A DNA stretch of 6,629 nucleotides, from contig QHYO01000296.1 of the NCBI GenBank assembly GCA_003224135.1, forward strand, positions 1-6,629, written 5' to 3'. The translations under genes were made by a program, and so were the position numbers. Origin of the DNA: Acidobacteriota bacterium. GTDB lineage: Bacteria > Acidobacteriota > Terriglobia > Acidiferrales > UBA7541. The notes under the pieces are model-generated. The model made no database searches. It was not told the origin of the DNA and worked only from the letters and a program-made list of their open reading frames with translations. The first letter of the stretch is position 1, and each line of letters starts with the position of its first letter. Shown here one piece after another: positions 1 to 6,364 of this stretch.

Positions 1-587
1 ATATGCCGGTAGCAATTCATGTGTCCGATCCTGTCGCGTTTTTTACCCCCACAGACCGCTTTAACGAACGCTACGAGGAGCTCAGTAACCATCCGGACTG
101 GTCCTTCTATGGTGGGGACTTTCCCAGCAACGCAGAACTGCTCGAGGCGCGGAACCGCGTATTCGCGAGACATCCCAAAACACAATTCATCGTTCTGCAC
201 GTCGGCAATTTTTCCGAAAATTTGCAAAATGTTGCCGAAAATCTGGACCGCTTCTCCAATATGACCGTAGACACGGCAGCGAGGGTCGGAGAATTAGGGC
301 GTCAACCCCGCACGTCTCGAAAATTCTTTGAAAAGTATCAGGATCGCATCCTTTTTGGCACCGATGCGACGCCGCACGGAGAGGCATTTCCACAGCAGGT
401 GTTTAACGACAAACTTTATGAGATTTATTACCGGTTCCTTGAAACCGACGACGAGTATTTTGATTATGCCCCGGCTGATATTCCGCCGCAGGGCCGCTGG
501 CGGATCTACGGCGTACATCTGCCTGACTCGATATTGCAAAAGGTTTATAACGGCAATGCCGCACGGTTGCTGAATATCGCCGGCTAG
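1..587 (+). CDS. Amidohydrolase family protein, C-terminal part (5' end outside window)
   Basis: This is the C-terminal ~194 residues of an amidohydrolase_2 (TIM-barrel metal-dependent hydrolase) protein. The first Met in the window (position 3) is probably internal: the reading frame is open to the window edge, and the visible sequence begins in mid-barrel at the strand MPVAIHVSDP, whereas family members usually run well beyond 300 residues. Counting from that Met, the motifs are a histidine in AIHVSDP (residue 6), a second in VLHVGNF (66), and the aspartate of LFGTDA (121), placed like the metal-binding or catalytic His/Asp residues of the family. The segments GELGRQPR and PPQGRWRIYG are wording I associate with acidobacterial members. 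The end NAARLLNI is the usual family C-terminus. The substrate cannot be told. It converges on the repressor gene with an 82-bp gap, so it is probably a separate transcription unit. Confidence 0.85.
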   Translation, partial: MPVAIHVSDPVAFFTPTDRFNERYEELSNHPDWSFYGGDFPSNAELLEARNRVFARHPKTQFIVLHVGNFSENLQNVAENLDRFSNMTVDTAARVGELGRQPRTSRKFFEKYQDRILFGTDATPHGEAFPQQVFNDKLYEIYYRFLETDDEYFDYAPADIPPQGRWRIYGVHLPDSILQKVYNGNAARLLNIAG

Positions 588-669
588 CTTTTCCGAGCTT
601 GCTTGCCCCCGACACCCGAATGACTCACTACCTTGAGCCGTTTGGCGCTCGCTGGCGCTTCACCGCGTT

Positions 670-1455
670 CTACACCTCGATGACTTCGATGCCCCGCTTG
701 CGAAGACCGGCGGTAAATTCCTGTGGCGCTCGATTGTCGGTGATCAGGCGCTGGATTTTGTCGTAAGGACCAATCCTCGAAACGCTTCTTCGCCCCAATT
801 TGCTGAAATCGGTCACCACGTTCACTTCCCTCGCCGAGCGGATCATCACGTTATTCAGCTGTGCTTCCAGCAGATCCGGAGTGGAAGGGCCGTTCTCAAG
901 GTCAAAACCATCCACTGCCAGGAAAAGACGGTCCGCGTGAAACTCATTGAGCATTGCCTCTGCATGCGGGCCAACAAAGGAGCAGGCCACAGGTCGCAGC
1001 AATCCGCCGATCATGATCACGGAAAATCCAGATAGATCCGCAAGCTCCACGGCGATGTTCAGCGCGTTGGTGATGACCGTAAGCGATGGTGTTTTCATTC
1101 TTTTCAGATGGCGAGCGATCTCCGCGGTAGTTGTTCCCGAGTCGAGAATGACCGTTTCGCCAGGCTGAATCAGTTCTGCCGCGGCCCGGCCGATGCGGAT
1201 TTTCTCCTCGTGATGAAGCGTCTCTTTCGTGCGCAGCGGATAATCCTGGGTGGCTTCAAGACTCCGCACTGCGCCGCCATGCGAGCGCACCAGCGCTCCG
1301 ATCGACGCAAGAGCGTCCAGATCGCTGCGAATGGTCACAGCGGAAATAGAAAACCGCTTCACCAGGTCCGCGACCGTAACCTGGCCCTCTTGGTCCACTA
1401 AATCGAGCACATTGCGGCGTCGTTGTTCGGTAAGAAGTCGAGCTTTTGGGGTCAT
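670..1455 (-). CDS. DeoR/GlpR-family (AgaR-like) transcriptional repressor of sugar metabolism
   Basis: This 261-residue protein has the normal DeoR-family length and architecture. Residues ~6-60 form the winged helix-turn-helix, with recognition helix SAVTIRSDLDAL (38-49) and the family hallmark VRSHGGAV (56-63). Residues ~83-240 form the DeoRC sensor domain, an isomerase-like fold that binds a sugar phosphate: DSGTTT (105-110) is the phosphate-binding loop, followed by ITNALNIA, IGGLLRP and VDGF. The ATG at 1455 is preceded by GGAAAGGTGA and by a well-formed promoter, which fixes the start. It is divergent from the receptor gene and in the same neighbourhood as a glucosamine-6-phosphate deaminase-like gene. 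An amino-sugar phosphate is therefore a plausible effector, but that is inference. Autoregulation through the shared intergenic region is likely. Other DeoR sugar subfamilies (glycerol, fructose, tagatose) cannot be excluded. Confidence 0.93.
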   Translation of the reverse strand: MTPKARLLTEQRRRNVLDLVDQEGQVTVADLVKRFSISAVTIRSDLDALASIGALVRSHGGAVRSLEATQDYPLRTKETLHHEEKIRIGRAAAELIQPGETVILDSGTTTAEIARHLKRMKTPSLTVITNALNIAVELADLSGFSVIMIGGLLRPVACSFVGPHAEAMLNEFHADRLFLAVDGFDLENGPSTPDLLEAQLNNVMIRSAREVNVVTDFSKLGRRSVSRIGPYDKIQRLITDNRAPQEFTAGLRKRGIEVIEV

Positions 1456-1475
1456 TCACCTTTCCGTGGCCCACA

Positions 1476-1505
1476 AGTATAGAATTCCGGCAGGCGTTTC
1501 GTCAA
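1476..1505 (-). promoter_or_regulatory. Sigma70-type promoter of the DeoR-family gene
   Basis: Read on the minus strand, TTGACG (1505-1500) and TATACT (1481-1476) are separated by 18 bp. Each hexamer differs from consensus (TTGACA, TATAAT) at one position. Transcription would begin near 1469, giving a very short leader of about 13 nt before the ATG at 1455. This is the clearest promoter in the window. Confidence 0.65.
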
Positions 1506-1527
1506 AGAGAAAAGCAAGTATTGCGCC

Positions 1528-1536
1528 TGCTATACT
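1528..1536 (+). promoter_or_regulatory. Candidate extended -10 promoter for the TonB-dependent receptor
   Basis: TGCTATACT fits the extended -10 pattern TGnTATAAT with one mismatch. No convincing -35 lies 16-18 bp upstream (the bases there are A/G-rich), but extended -10 promoters can work without one. The start site would be near 1543 and the leader about 90 nt. Its TATACT mirrors the -10 of the divergent repressor promoter, and the AgaR-like motif overlaps it, so binding there would block transcription. Plausible but unproven. Confidence 0.35.
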
Positions 1537-1555
1537 TTCGTCTGCTTTCTTTTGG
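1532..1555 (+). promoter_or_regulatory. Candidate DeoR-family (AgaR-like) operator with TTTC repeats
   Basis: The sequence contains CTTTCGTCTGCTTTCTTTTGG. E. coli AgaR, a DeoR-family amino-sugar repressor, recognises tandem T-rich units of the form TTTCRTTTYRTTTY followed by YTYKK, as I remember that consensus. Here 11 of the 14 core positions and all 5 tail positions agree. It overlaps the candidate receptor promoter. Two further CTTTC units follow at 1570-1574 and 1587-1591. The region is T-rich, so chance similarity is possible. Confidence 0.35.
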
Positions 1556-1622
1556 TGATTAATTCTGTTCTTTCTTGTTGCGTTTACTTTCTCCGTATGT
1601 TACATCCTTTTCAGAGTTCTTC

Positions 1623-1628
1623 GGAGGT
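1623..1628 (+). promoter_or_regulatory. Ribosome binding site fixing the TTG start of the receptor
   Basis: GGAGGT is a near-perfect Shine-Dalgarno core, 5 nt before TTG at 1634. The encoded protein then opens with a textbook signal peptide (MKRSTASICV...), which supports the rare TTG start over any other in-frame codon. Confidence 0.75.
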
Positions 1629-1633
1629 GTCCT

Positions 1634-3262
1634 TTGAAGCGCAGCACTGCGTCAATTTGCGTCATTTTTCTTCTAGGCCTCTTTCTCTCCGCGACTTCCA
1701 CTGCCTTTGCGCAGGGAAATCTGGGCGCCATCACCGGTACCGCACAGGATTCCAGCGGAAGTGTAGTTCCCGATCTCCCCTTCACCATCACCAACGTGGA
1801 AACGGGTGTGAAATGGAGCGCTACCACCAGCAGCGCCGGCTATTATCGGCTCGCAGTTCCCCCGGGCACGTATCGATTGGAAGCGCGAAAACAAGGCTTC
1901 AAGACGCAAGTGACGGACAACATTATTGTGCCGGTCGCGCAGGTCGTCACGGTCGATTTCACGCTCCAGGTGGGCAGCCAAGCGGAAACCGTCGAGGTTA
2001 CCTCGGCCGCGCCGCTGCTGACTCCTTCCAGTTCCGAAGTCAGTTCCTCTGTCACCGCTCAGGAATTTGAGACTTTTCCGATCGAAGTGAGCGACGGTGG
2101 ACGCCAACTTCAAACCTTCATTTTTACCAGTCTTCCGGGAACGGTCGGCGATACATTTGCCGGTTCCATCAACGGCGGCCAGCTATTCAGCCATGAAATT
2201 CTAATTGACGGCGTCACCATCGGCCGTTACGACCTCAGCGGCGGCAGCTTGGATGAATTCAGCCCCGGCACCGACGCTATCGGCGAATTCAAAGTGCAGA
2301 CCTCCAACTATTCCGCCGAGTACGGCGAAACCGGTGGCGGTATCGCCAATTTCAGTTACAAGTCCGGTACCAACGATTTCCATGGAACGCTTTTTGAATA
2401 CAACAAGAATCCCGTGTTTAACGCCGCGGGCGCGGTGGTAAACGCAAATCCGGGCACTCCCAAGGACAACGAAAAGGAAAACAACTTCGGGGGGTCAATC
2501 GGCGGTCCCATCAGAAAAGATCACACCTTCTTCTTTTTCAACTATGAAGGGGATCGCTTCCGGAGCTTTGCTCTTGCCGGGAAAATGACCTTGCCCACCG
2601 CTGCTATGAAGAACGGCGATTTCAGCTCTTGGCTGGGTGATCAGATTGGCACCGATGCGCTGGGCCGTCCGGTGTTTGAAAACGAGATTTATGATCCAAC
2701 CACCACCCGGAGTGTGACCGCTGGACAGGTCGACCCTGCGACCGGCCTGACCGCCAACGCCGACGCGGATATCCGCGATCCCTTCTCATCCGGCGGCAAA
2801 TTGAACGTAATTCCCGCTGCTCAGTTCGGCACTGCTTCTTCCGCTCTTATCTCGCTCCTTCCCGATCCTCCGTTGCCCGGAAATAGCAATAACACGCTGA
2901 GGCTCAGCGGTTGCTGCCCAATTCTGTCACGCAACGCATATACCGGTAAGATCGATCACGTGCTTACCAGCAAGCAGAAGTTATGGGGATCCTTTACTTG
3001 GAATCATAGAGATCGCTACAACCGGAACAACAGCAGGACCTTCCCGCCTTTCCCCGGGCAACCGATGAACCCCGTGAAGCGCCAGACCGTTCGTGGTCCG
3101 CAGGTTCGCATCGCGCATTCCTGGACCATCAGCAGCCGCAGCGTGAACGAGTTTTCCGTGGGTTACAACCGTTTTAATAACTTGAATAACATCACCCTCT
3201 TTGCGCTTCACCGGACATGTTCCGGTCGCCCCGCTTTTCGGCGTCGGCTGCAAAAACGTTGA
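1634..3262 (+). CDS. Oar-like TonB-dependent receptor, N-terminal half (frame broken at 3' end)
   Basis: N-terminal 542 residues of an outer-membrane transporter of the kind that takes up large substrates using TonB-transmitted energy. Residues 1-26 are a Sec signal peptide with an AFA|QG-type cleavage site. Residues ~28-112 form a carboxypeptidase-regulatory-like beta-sandwich (GAITGTAQDSSG, AGYYRLAVPPGTYRLEARKQGF). ETVEVTS (118-124) is a TonB-box-like stretch. Residues ~130-250 are the plug, including EILIDGV and FSYKSGTNDFHGT. The first barrel strands follow from ~283 (NNFGGSIGGPI, DHTFFFFNYEG). Translation starts at TTG behind a strong ribosome binding site. Homology stops near residue 521 (NRFNNLNN); the last ~20 residues are Arg-rich out-of-frame sequence ending at a premature TGA. 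The rest of the barrel continues in the next frame. Alone, this half would not make a complete barrel. Confidence 0.9.
   Translation: MKRSTASICVIFLLGLFLSATSTAFAQGNLGAITGTAQDSSGSVVPDLPFTITNVETGVKWSATTSSAGYYRLAVPPGTYRLEARKQGFKTQVTDNIIVPVAQVVTVDFTLQVGSQAETVEVTSAAPLLTPSSSEVSSSVTAQEFETFPIEVSDGGRQLQTFIFTSLPGTVGDTFAGSINGGQLFSHEILIDGVTIGRYDLSGGSLDEFSPGTDAIGEFKVQTSNYSAEYGETGGGIANFSYKSGTNDFHGTLFEYNKNPVFNAAGAVVNANPGTPKDNEKENNFGGSIGGPIRKDHTFFFFNYEGDRFRSFALAGKMTLPTAAMKNGDFSSWLGDQIGTDALGRPVFENEIYDPTTTRSVTAGQVDPATGLTANADADIRDPFSSGGKLNVIPAAQFGTASSALISLLPDPPLPGNSNNTLRLSGCCPILSRNAYTGKIDHVLTSKQKLWGSFTWNHRDRYNRNNSRTFPPFPGQPMNPVKRQTVRGPQVRIAHSWTISSRSVNEFSVGYNRFNNLNNITLFALHRTCSGRPAFRRRLQKR
3186..3262 (+). other. 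Interval containing the frame change in the receptor gene
   Basis: The downstream frame is closed by TGA at 3183-3185 and the upstream frame by TGA at 3260-3262, so the shift lies between them. The required change is one extra base (3n+1) or a loss of 3n+2 bases. Dropping one C from GCGCTTC (3203-3209) joins ITLFA to FTGHVPVAPLFG neatly. Family members often carry an extra segment of about 20 residues here, so a short out-of-frame deletion is equally possible. The direction is wrong for a -1 slippery heptamer, and I see no programmed +1 site. Confidence 0.8.
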
Positions 3263-5210
3263 TCCTTCAGAGAGTTATGTGTACCAGGATACTTTTAGTC
3301 ACCTGCAGGGCAAGCACAGCCTGAAGTTTGGTGCTGAGATCCGCCGCTATCGTTACAACACTTTTGAACCCGGTCCTCTCTCGGGTGATTTCACGTTCAC
3401 CGACCGCGAAACCTCGCTTCCAGGTTTCACATCGGACACCGGGCATCCTGTCGCCAGTTTCATCCTTGGCGCGGTTGACAGAGGGAGTCGCTCCGTTTAC
3501 ACCACCGAGCCGGGCTATCGCGCTGGCTTGTTCGCCTTTTTCGTTCAGGACGATTTTAAGGTCACACCGAAGCTGACCCTCAACCTTGGCCTCCGCTGGG
3601 AGATTCCTTTCCCCCAGAAAGAAGTGTTGGACCGGGAATCCGGATTCGATCCGACCGCTCCGAATCCCGGCGCCGACAATATTCCCGGAGCGCTGGTTTT
3701 CCTGGGCCATTGTCCAACCTGCGTTCACCGCGACTCCTTCCAGGACTGGTATTTCAAAGAGTTGGGCCCTCGTATCGGCCTTGCTTATCAGTTCCAGAAG
3801 AATCTCGTGTTCCGCGGCGGTTACGGCATATCCTATGGCCCACCCATCGAAAACAACTTTGGCAGCCTGAATCTCTTTGGCTTCAACAGCGGCGTATCGC
3901 TCACCAGGGGTACTTCCGCTACTGGCTTCTCTCAGGATCCGGTCATCTATCTGACCAACCTTGCTTCGGCTCCGTTGCCAGCGGCGGCTCAGGTCGGTGT
4001 TCCCGCTTTTACGGGAACTCTTCCCAATCGTGATCCTGCGTCCGCCAATGGACAAACACTTGACTTCATGCCGAGGAATGGTGCGGCGCAGCCCTACGTC
4101 CAGAACTGGAGCGCCGGATTCCAGTATCTGTTCCCGCATGACGTCATGATCCAGGCCGATTACGTCGGCTCCAAAGGCACTCGGCTTCTCAACGGTTATT
4201 TCGGCCAGTGGTTCAATCAGGCTCCGTCGAAGTACATGGCCTTGGGTGATATCCTCGCGGACGATTTGGCCGCTGACTTGGCGGATCCCGTCAATGGGCC
4301 GATCCTGGCCAGTTTCGGCGTCACTCGGCTACCTTATCCTGATTTCGAAAATAACAATTACGATACAAGCGTGGCTGCCGCGCTGCAGCCGTTTCCACAG
4401 TATTCGGGGCTCGTGAACAACTACCCGACCTTTGGTAACTCTACGTATCATTCTTTGCAGCTCATGGCGCGCAAGACTGCACCGCACGGCTTGAGCCTCA
4501 TCGCTGCTTACACCTTCTCTAAAACTCTCACGGACACCGATAGCGCCCTCTCTCTTTCCGGCGGCCAGATTGTTCAAGACTTCTACAACCGCAGGGCAGA
4601 GAAGGCCATCGCCAGTTTCGATTTCCCGCACGTTTTGAAACTGACCTGGATTTATGAGCTGCCTTTCGGGCGTGGCAGGAAATGGCTGAATAACGGCGGC
4701 GGGCTCGACCGCCTGGTTTCTGGTTGGCAGGTTACCGCCATCCAGAACTACTCGTCTGGCCATCCGTTGGTCATCTTCGATGACTCGTTGACTCCAGGTA
4801 TTCAAATGAATGGCATACGAGCGGACCTCGTTCCCGGCGTCCCACAAACCGTTGCAACCCACGGATTGGATCTGGCAAACGGGACTCAGTACTTGAATCC
4901 CGCTGCCTTCACGGACCCACCGTTGTCACCGATCAATGCCTTTCCCTTGCGCCCCGGAAACTCGCCCGGTTTCCTGCCGCATACCCGCGGTCCGCGCCAC
5001 AGCAACGAGGACTTTGGAATTATCAAGAACACGCACATCACAGAACGAACCACGCTTCAGTTTCGGGCCGACATGTTCAACGTTTTCAACCGGGTCGGAC
5101 TCGGCGATCCCGATACCGATCTTGCAGATGGGCCGGGCACATTTGGCGTGATTTTCGACCCCGCGCACGGTGGGCGCGTCATTCAACTCGCGTTGCGGCT
5201 CAACTTCTAG
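3201..5210 (+). CDS. Oar-like TonB-dependent receptor, C-terminal beta-barrel half (frameshifted continuation)
   Basis: This is the remaining barrel of the same receptor, shifted +1 relative to the upstream frame. Recognisable barrel segments run in order: SYVYQDTFSHLQGKHSLKFG, FVQDDFKVTPKLTLNLGLRW, PRIGLAYQF, VFRGGYGISYGPP, YVGSKGTRLLNG, NSTYHSLQLMARKT, AYTFSKTLTDTDSA, KLTWIYELPFGRGRKWL and FNVFNRVGLGDP. It ends ...QLALRLNF, a terminal aromatic strand that is the usual BamA recognition signal. With the N-terminal half, the gene would encode about 1190 residues, normal for the family. The TTG at 3201 has no ribosome binding site and no signal peptide follows, so independent production of a working protein is unlikely. 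The coordinates mark the open frame, not a proven start. The receptor is a pseudogene, or the sequence contains an error. The ligand is unknown; an oligosaccharide is inferred from the neighbours. Confidence 0.88.
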   Translation: MRFTGHVPVAPLFGVGCKNVDPSESYVYQDTFSHLQGKHSLKFGAEIRRYRYNTFEPGPLSGDFTFTDRETSLPGFTSDTGHPVASFILGAVDRGSRSVYTTEPGYRAGLFAFFVQDDFKVTPKLTLNLGLRWEIPFPQKEVLDRESGFDPTAPNPGADNIPGALVFLGHCPTCVHRDSFQDWYFKELGPRIGLAYQFQKNLVFRGGYGISYGPPIENNFGSLNLFGFNSGVSLTRGTSATGFSQDPVIYLTNLASAPLPAAAQVGVPAFTGTLPNRDPASANGQTLDFMPRNGAAQPYVQNWSAGFQYLFPHDVMIQADYVGSKGTRLLNGYFGQWFNQAPSKYMALGDILADDLAADLADPVNGPILASFGVTRLPYPDFENNNYDTSVAAALQPFPQYSGLVNNYPTFGNSTYHSLQLMARKTAPHGLSLIAAYTFSKTLTDTDSALSLSGGQIVQDFYNRRAEKAIASFDFPHVLKLTWIYELPFGRGRKWLNNGGGLDRLVSGWQVTAIQNYSSGHPLVIFDDSLTPGIQMNGIRADLVPGVPQTVATHGLDLANGTQYLNPAAFTDPPLSPINAFPLRPGNSPGFLPHTRGPRHSNEDFGIIKNTHITERTTLQFRADMFNVFNRVGLGDPDTDLADGPGTFGVIFDPAHGGRVIQLALRLNF

Positions 5211-5216
5211 TACCGT

Positions 5217-5251
5217 GCGTTGCGGTCCTAGTCCGCGAACGCAAATATTTT
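5217..5251 (+). terminator. Probable rho-independent terminator after the receptor gene
   Basis: GCGTTGCGG (5217-5225) can pair with CCGCGAACGC (5233-5242) to form a 9-bp GC-rich stem with one bulged G and a 7-nt loop (TCCTAGT). AAATATTTT follows at 5243-5251. It begins 6 nt after the receptor stop codon, as expected, but the T-run is short and interrupted, so termination may be weak. Confidence 0.45.
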
Positions 5252-5275
5252 GAACGCGGTCGAGGGCGGACCTGA

Positions 5276-5452
5276 GTTCGCCTAAAACACCCGGATCCGA
5301 GCGTGACGCTCGGTATCTACTCGCAGGTGATCGGCGATTCGCAGCGCCGAGCGGTTGAGAATCTAGCCGGGATTTTGGACTATCTTGGACTACAAACCAC
5401 ACCGGAGACCGAATCAATTCAATCACTTAGATGGAGCGGGAGATGGGAATGA
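5276..5452 (+). pseudogene. Tyrosine recombinase (phage-type integrase) C-terminal remnant
   Basis: The frame opened after TGA 5273-5275 reads VRLKHPDPSVTLGIYSQVIG, then DSQRRAVENLAGILD, and ends at TGA 5450-5452, about 58 residues in all. This matches the extreme C-terminus of tyrosine site-specific recombinases: LKHPDPSVTLGIY corresponds to the LGHxDxxxTxxxY box. It contains the late active-site His (5288-5290) and the nucleophilic Tyr (5318-5320), followed by the usual QRRAVE helix. The two catalytic arginines and all upstream sequence are missing. GAG at 5274-5276, two bases, then CGC suggests an ERLKH motif broken by a 2-base change. It is a dead fragment with no start codon or ribosome binding site. 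It marks a past integration or recombination event; no attachment site or tRNA is visible nearby. Confidence 0.7.
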
Positions 5453-5467
5453 ACCCAATCTGTCTTT

Positions 5468-5471
5468 GGAG
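5468..5471 (+). promoter_or_regulatory. Ribosome binding site deciding the start of the CBM9-like gene
   Basis: GGAG lies 8 nt before ATG 5480. The in-frame GTG at 5471 overlaps this motif and has no site of its own at a usable distance, so ATG 5480 is the better start. Confidence 0.55.
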
Positions 5472-5479
5472 TGACAAAG

Positions 5480-6184
5480 ATGGTTTTACTCAGAATTCTT
5501 ACGCTTCTCACGATCGCGGCTTCTGCCGTTGCAGCCGGTATTGGGGATGTGGCGACCAGCACGGAAGCGTCGGACGATGTTGCGATTAGTACTGATCCAG
5601 TGACTCCATTTTGGAGTCAGACGCAGCCCATCTTTGCGGAAAAGGACAAGAAGGGACGGCCGCTTCCTGGTTATCGCACTGAGGTACGTTCGCGTTGGAC
5701 CGAGAAGAATCTCTATTTCTTGTTTAGCTGTCCTTATGAAAGATTATTTTTGAAGCCTAACCCAACTACAGCAACCGAGACCAATGAACTTTGGAATTGG
5801 GATGTGGCGGAGGTTTTCATAGGCTCGGACTTCAAGAACATTCGCCGTTACAAGGAATTTGAAATATCACCCCAGGGAGAATGGATAGACCTCGACATCG
5901 ATTTGACGAAACCGCATCACGAAGAAGGCTGGACCTGGGACTCCGATTTTCAGGTTGCAGCGCGCATCGATGAAAAAAGCAAAATTTGGTATGGCGCCAT
6001 GAAAATTCCCTGGACGGCTTTGGGCGAACTTTCGCCGGCGCCTGGTAAGACATTCAGAGTCAATTTCTTCAGAAGCCAGGGAGAGCTCGCCAGCCGCAAA
6101 AACATTGCGTGGCGGCCCACGATGAGCGATACCTTCCACGTGCCCGAACGATTTGGTTTGTTGCGCCTTGTTCGGCATCGATAA
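5480..6184 (+). CDS. Secreted carbohydrate-binding family 9-like (CBM9-like) protein
   Basis: A 234-residue protein when read from ATG 5480; an in-frame GTG at 5471 would add three residues. Residues 1-19 ([19 protein letters not shown]) are a Sec signal peptide. The rest is a single beta-sandwich of the CBM9-like/DOMON-related type: [18 protein letters not shown] (67-84), the core motif [14 protein letters not shown] (105-118), [18 protein letters not shown] (124-141), WYGAMKIPW (170-178), FRVNFFR (192-198) and the closing AWRPT ... [12 protein letters not shown]. The family is found in secreted carbohydrate-active enzymes and as stand-alone proteins; ligands are usually sugar termini, but binding here is not shown. 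No catalytic domain is attached. It lies 270 bp after the receptor, past a probable terminator and the integrase relic, so it may have its own promoter, although I found no convincing one. Confidence 0.8.
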   Translation: MVLLRILTLLTIAASAVAAGIGDVATSTEASDDVAISTDPVTPFWSQTQPIFAEKDKKGRPLPGYRTEVRSRWTEKNLYFLFSCPYERLFLKPNPTTATETNELWNWDVAEVFIGSDFKNIRRYKEFEISPQGEWIDLDIDLTKPHHEEGWTWDSDFQVAARIDEKSKIWYGAMKIPWTALGELSPAPGKTFRVNFFRSQGELASRKNIAWRPTMSDTFHVPERFGLLRLVRHR

Positions 6185-6193
6185 CCCTGCTCG

Positions 6194-6231
6194 CAACAAT
6201 TGCATGCAGGATCCGTTCAGCAATAATGTTG
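6194..6231 (+). repeat. Imperfect inverted repeat between the CBM9-like and nagB-like genes
   Basis: CAACAATTGC (6194-6203) can pair with GCAATAATGTTG (6220-6231), giving 10 bp with a 2-nt bulge and a 16-nt loop. It lies 9 nt after the CBM9-like stop. There is no T-run, so it is not a standard terminator. It may be a weak mRNA hairpin or chance. Confidence 0.25.
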
Positions 6232-6364
6232 AAAGTGGTCGATGAAAAGGACCGTGCGGCCTATTGGCACGGAAAGAAAAGCGGGTGTCGTCGTCGGCAA
6301 GATGGCCGGAACAGAACGTGTCATCTCCACGGGCTTCGCCGACACCGGAAAAGGTGGGCTGTGA
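6226..6364 (+). pseudogene. Possible degraded N-terminus of a class C beta-lactamase-type serine hydrolase
   Basis: An ATG at 6242 opens a 40-codon frame ending at TGA 6362-6364. Its core [19 protein letters not shown], followed by FADTGKGG, resembles the first strands of serine hydrolases of the beta-lactamase/esterase family (pattern GIVVG...RVIxxGxADxG). In that family the catalytic SxxK box comes soon after; here the frame ends first. The preceding frame, from ATG 6226, reads [11 protein letters not shown], which would fit the helix before that strand and so implies an internal frameshift. The TGA overlaps the GTG start of the next gene (GTGA). It is short and resemblance by eye is weak evidence. 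It could instead be a small leader ORF coupled to the downstream gene, or chance. Confidence 0.3.

Larger units (their letters stand above)
1475..1537. repeat. Inverted repeat AAGTATAG / CTATACTT in the divergent promoter region
   Basis: Perfect 8-bp inverted arms lie at 1475-1482 and 1530-1537, about 55 bp apart centre to centre. The left arm contains the -10 of the repressor promoter, and the right arm contains the candidate extended -10 of the receptor promoter. The simplest reading is that both arms are -10 elements facing away from each other; a paired regulator site is the alternative. Confidence 0.45.

Noticed and set aside
585..669. A possible bidirectional terminator between the convergent amidohydrolase and repressor genes, including the doubled TGGCGCT at 643-649 and 653-659.
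   Set aside because: I could form no stem longer than about 4 bp with a T-run; the doubled TGGCGCT is a direct repeat, not an inverted one.
1552..2070. A 172-codon plus-strand frame overlapping the start of the receptor gene.
   Set aside because: Its product is low-complexity and Ser/Arg/His-rich, while the other frame encodes a signal peptide and a clear carboxypeptidase-regulatory-like domain behind a strong ribosome binding site.
3186..3262. Programmed ribosomal frameshifting joining the two receptor halves.
   Set aside because: The needed shift is +1, no known +1 slippery arrangement or internal Shine-Dalgarno is apparent, and this family is not known for recoding.
3267..4139. A 290-codon open frame on the minus strand inside the receptor gene.
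   Set aside because: It lies opposite strongly family-like barrel coding sequence, has no recognisable domain or ribosome binding site, and long antisense frames are common in GC-rich genes.
5375..5392. TTGGACTA repeated with a 10-bp period, considered as a -35 pair or a regulator site for the CBM9-like gene.
   Set aside because: No matching -10 lies 16-18 bp downstream, and the repeat falls within integrase-derived codons (LDYLGL), so it is probably coding coincidence.
4926..5426. A 166-codon minus-strand frame covering the receptor end and the integrase relic.
   Set aside because: It crosses the recognisable receptor C-terminus and the integrase tail on the opposite strand, and has no family resemblance of its own.
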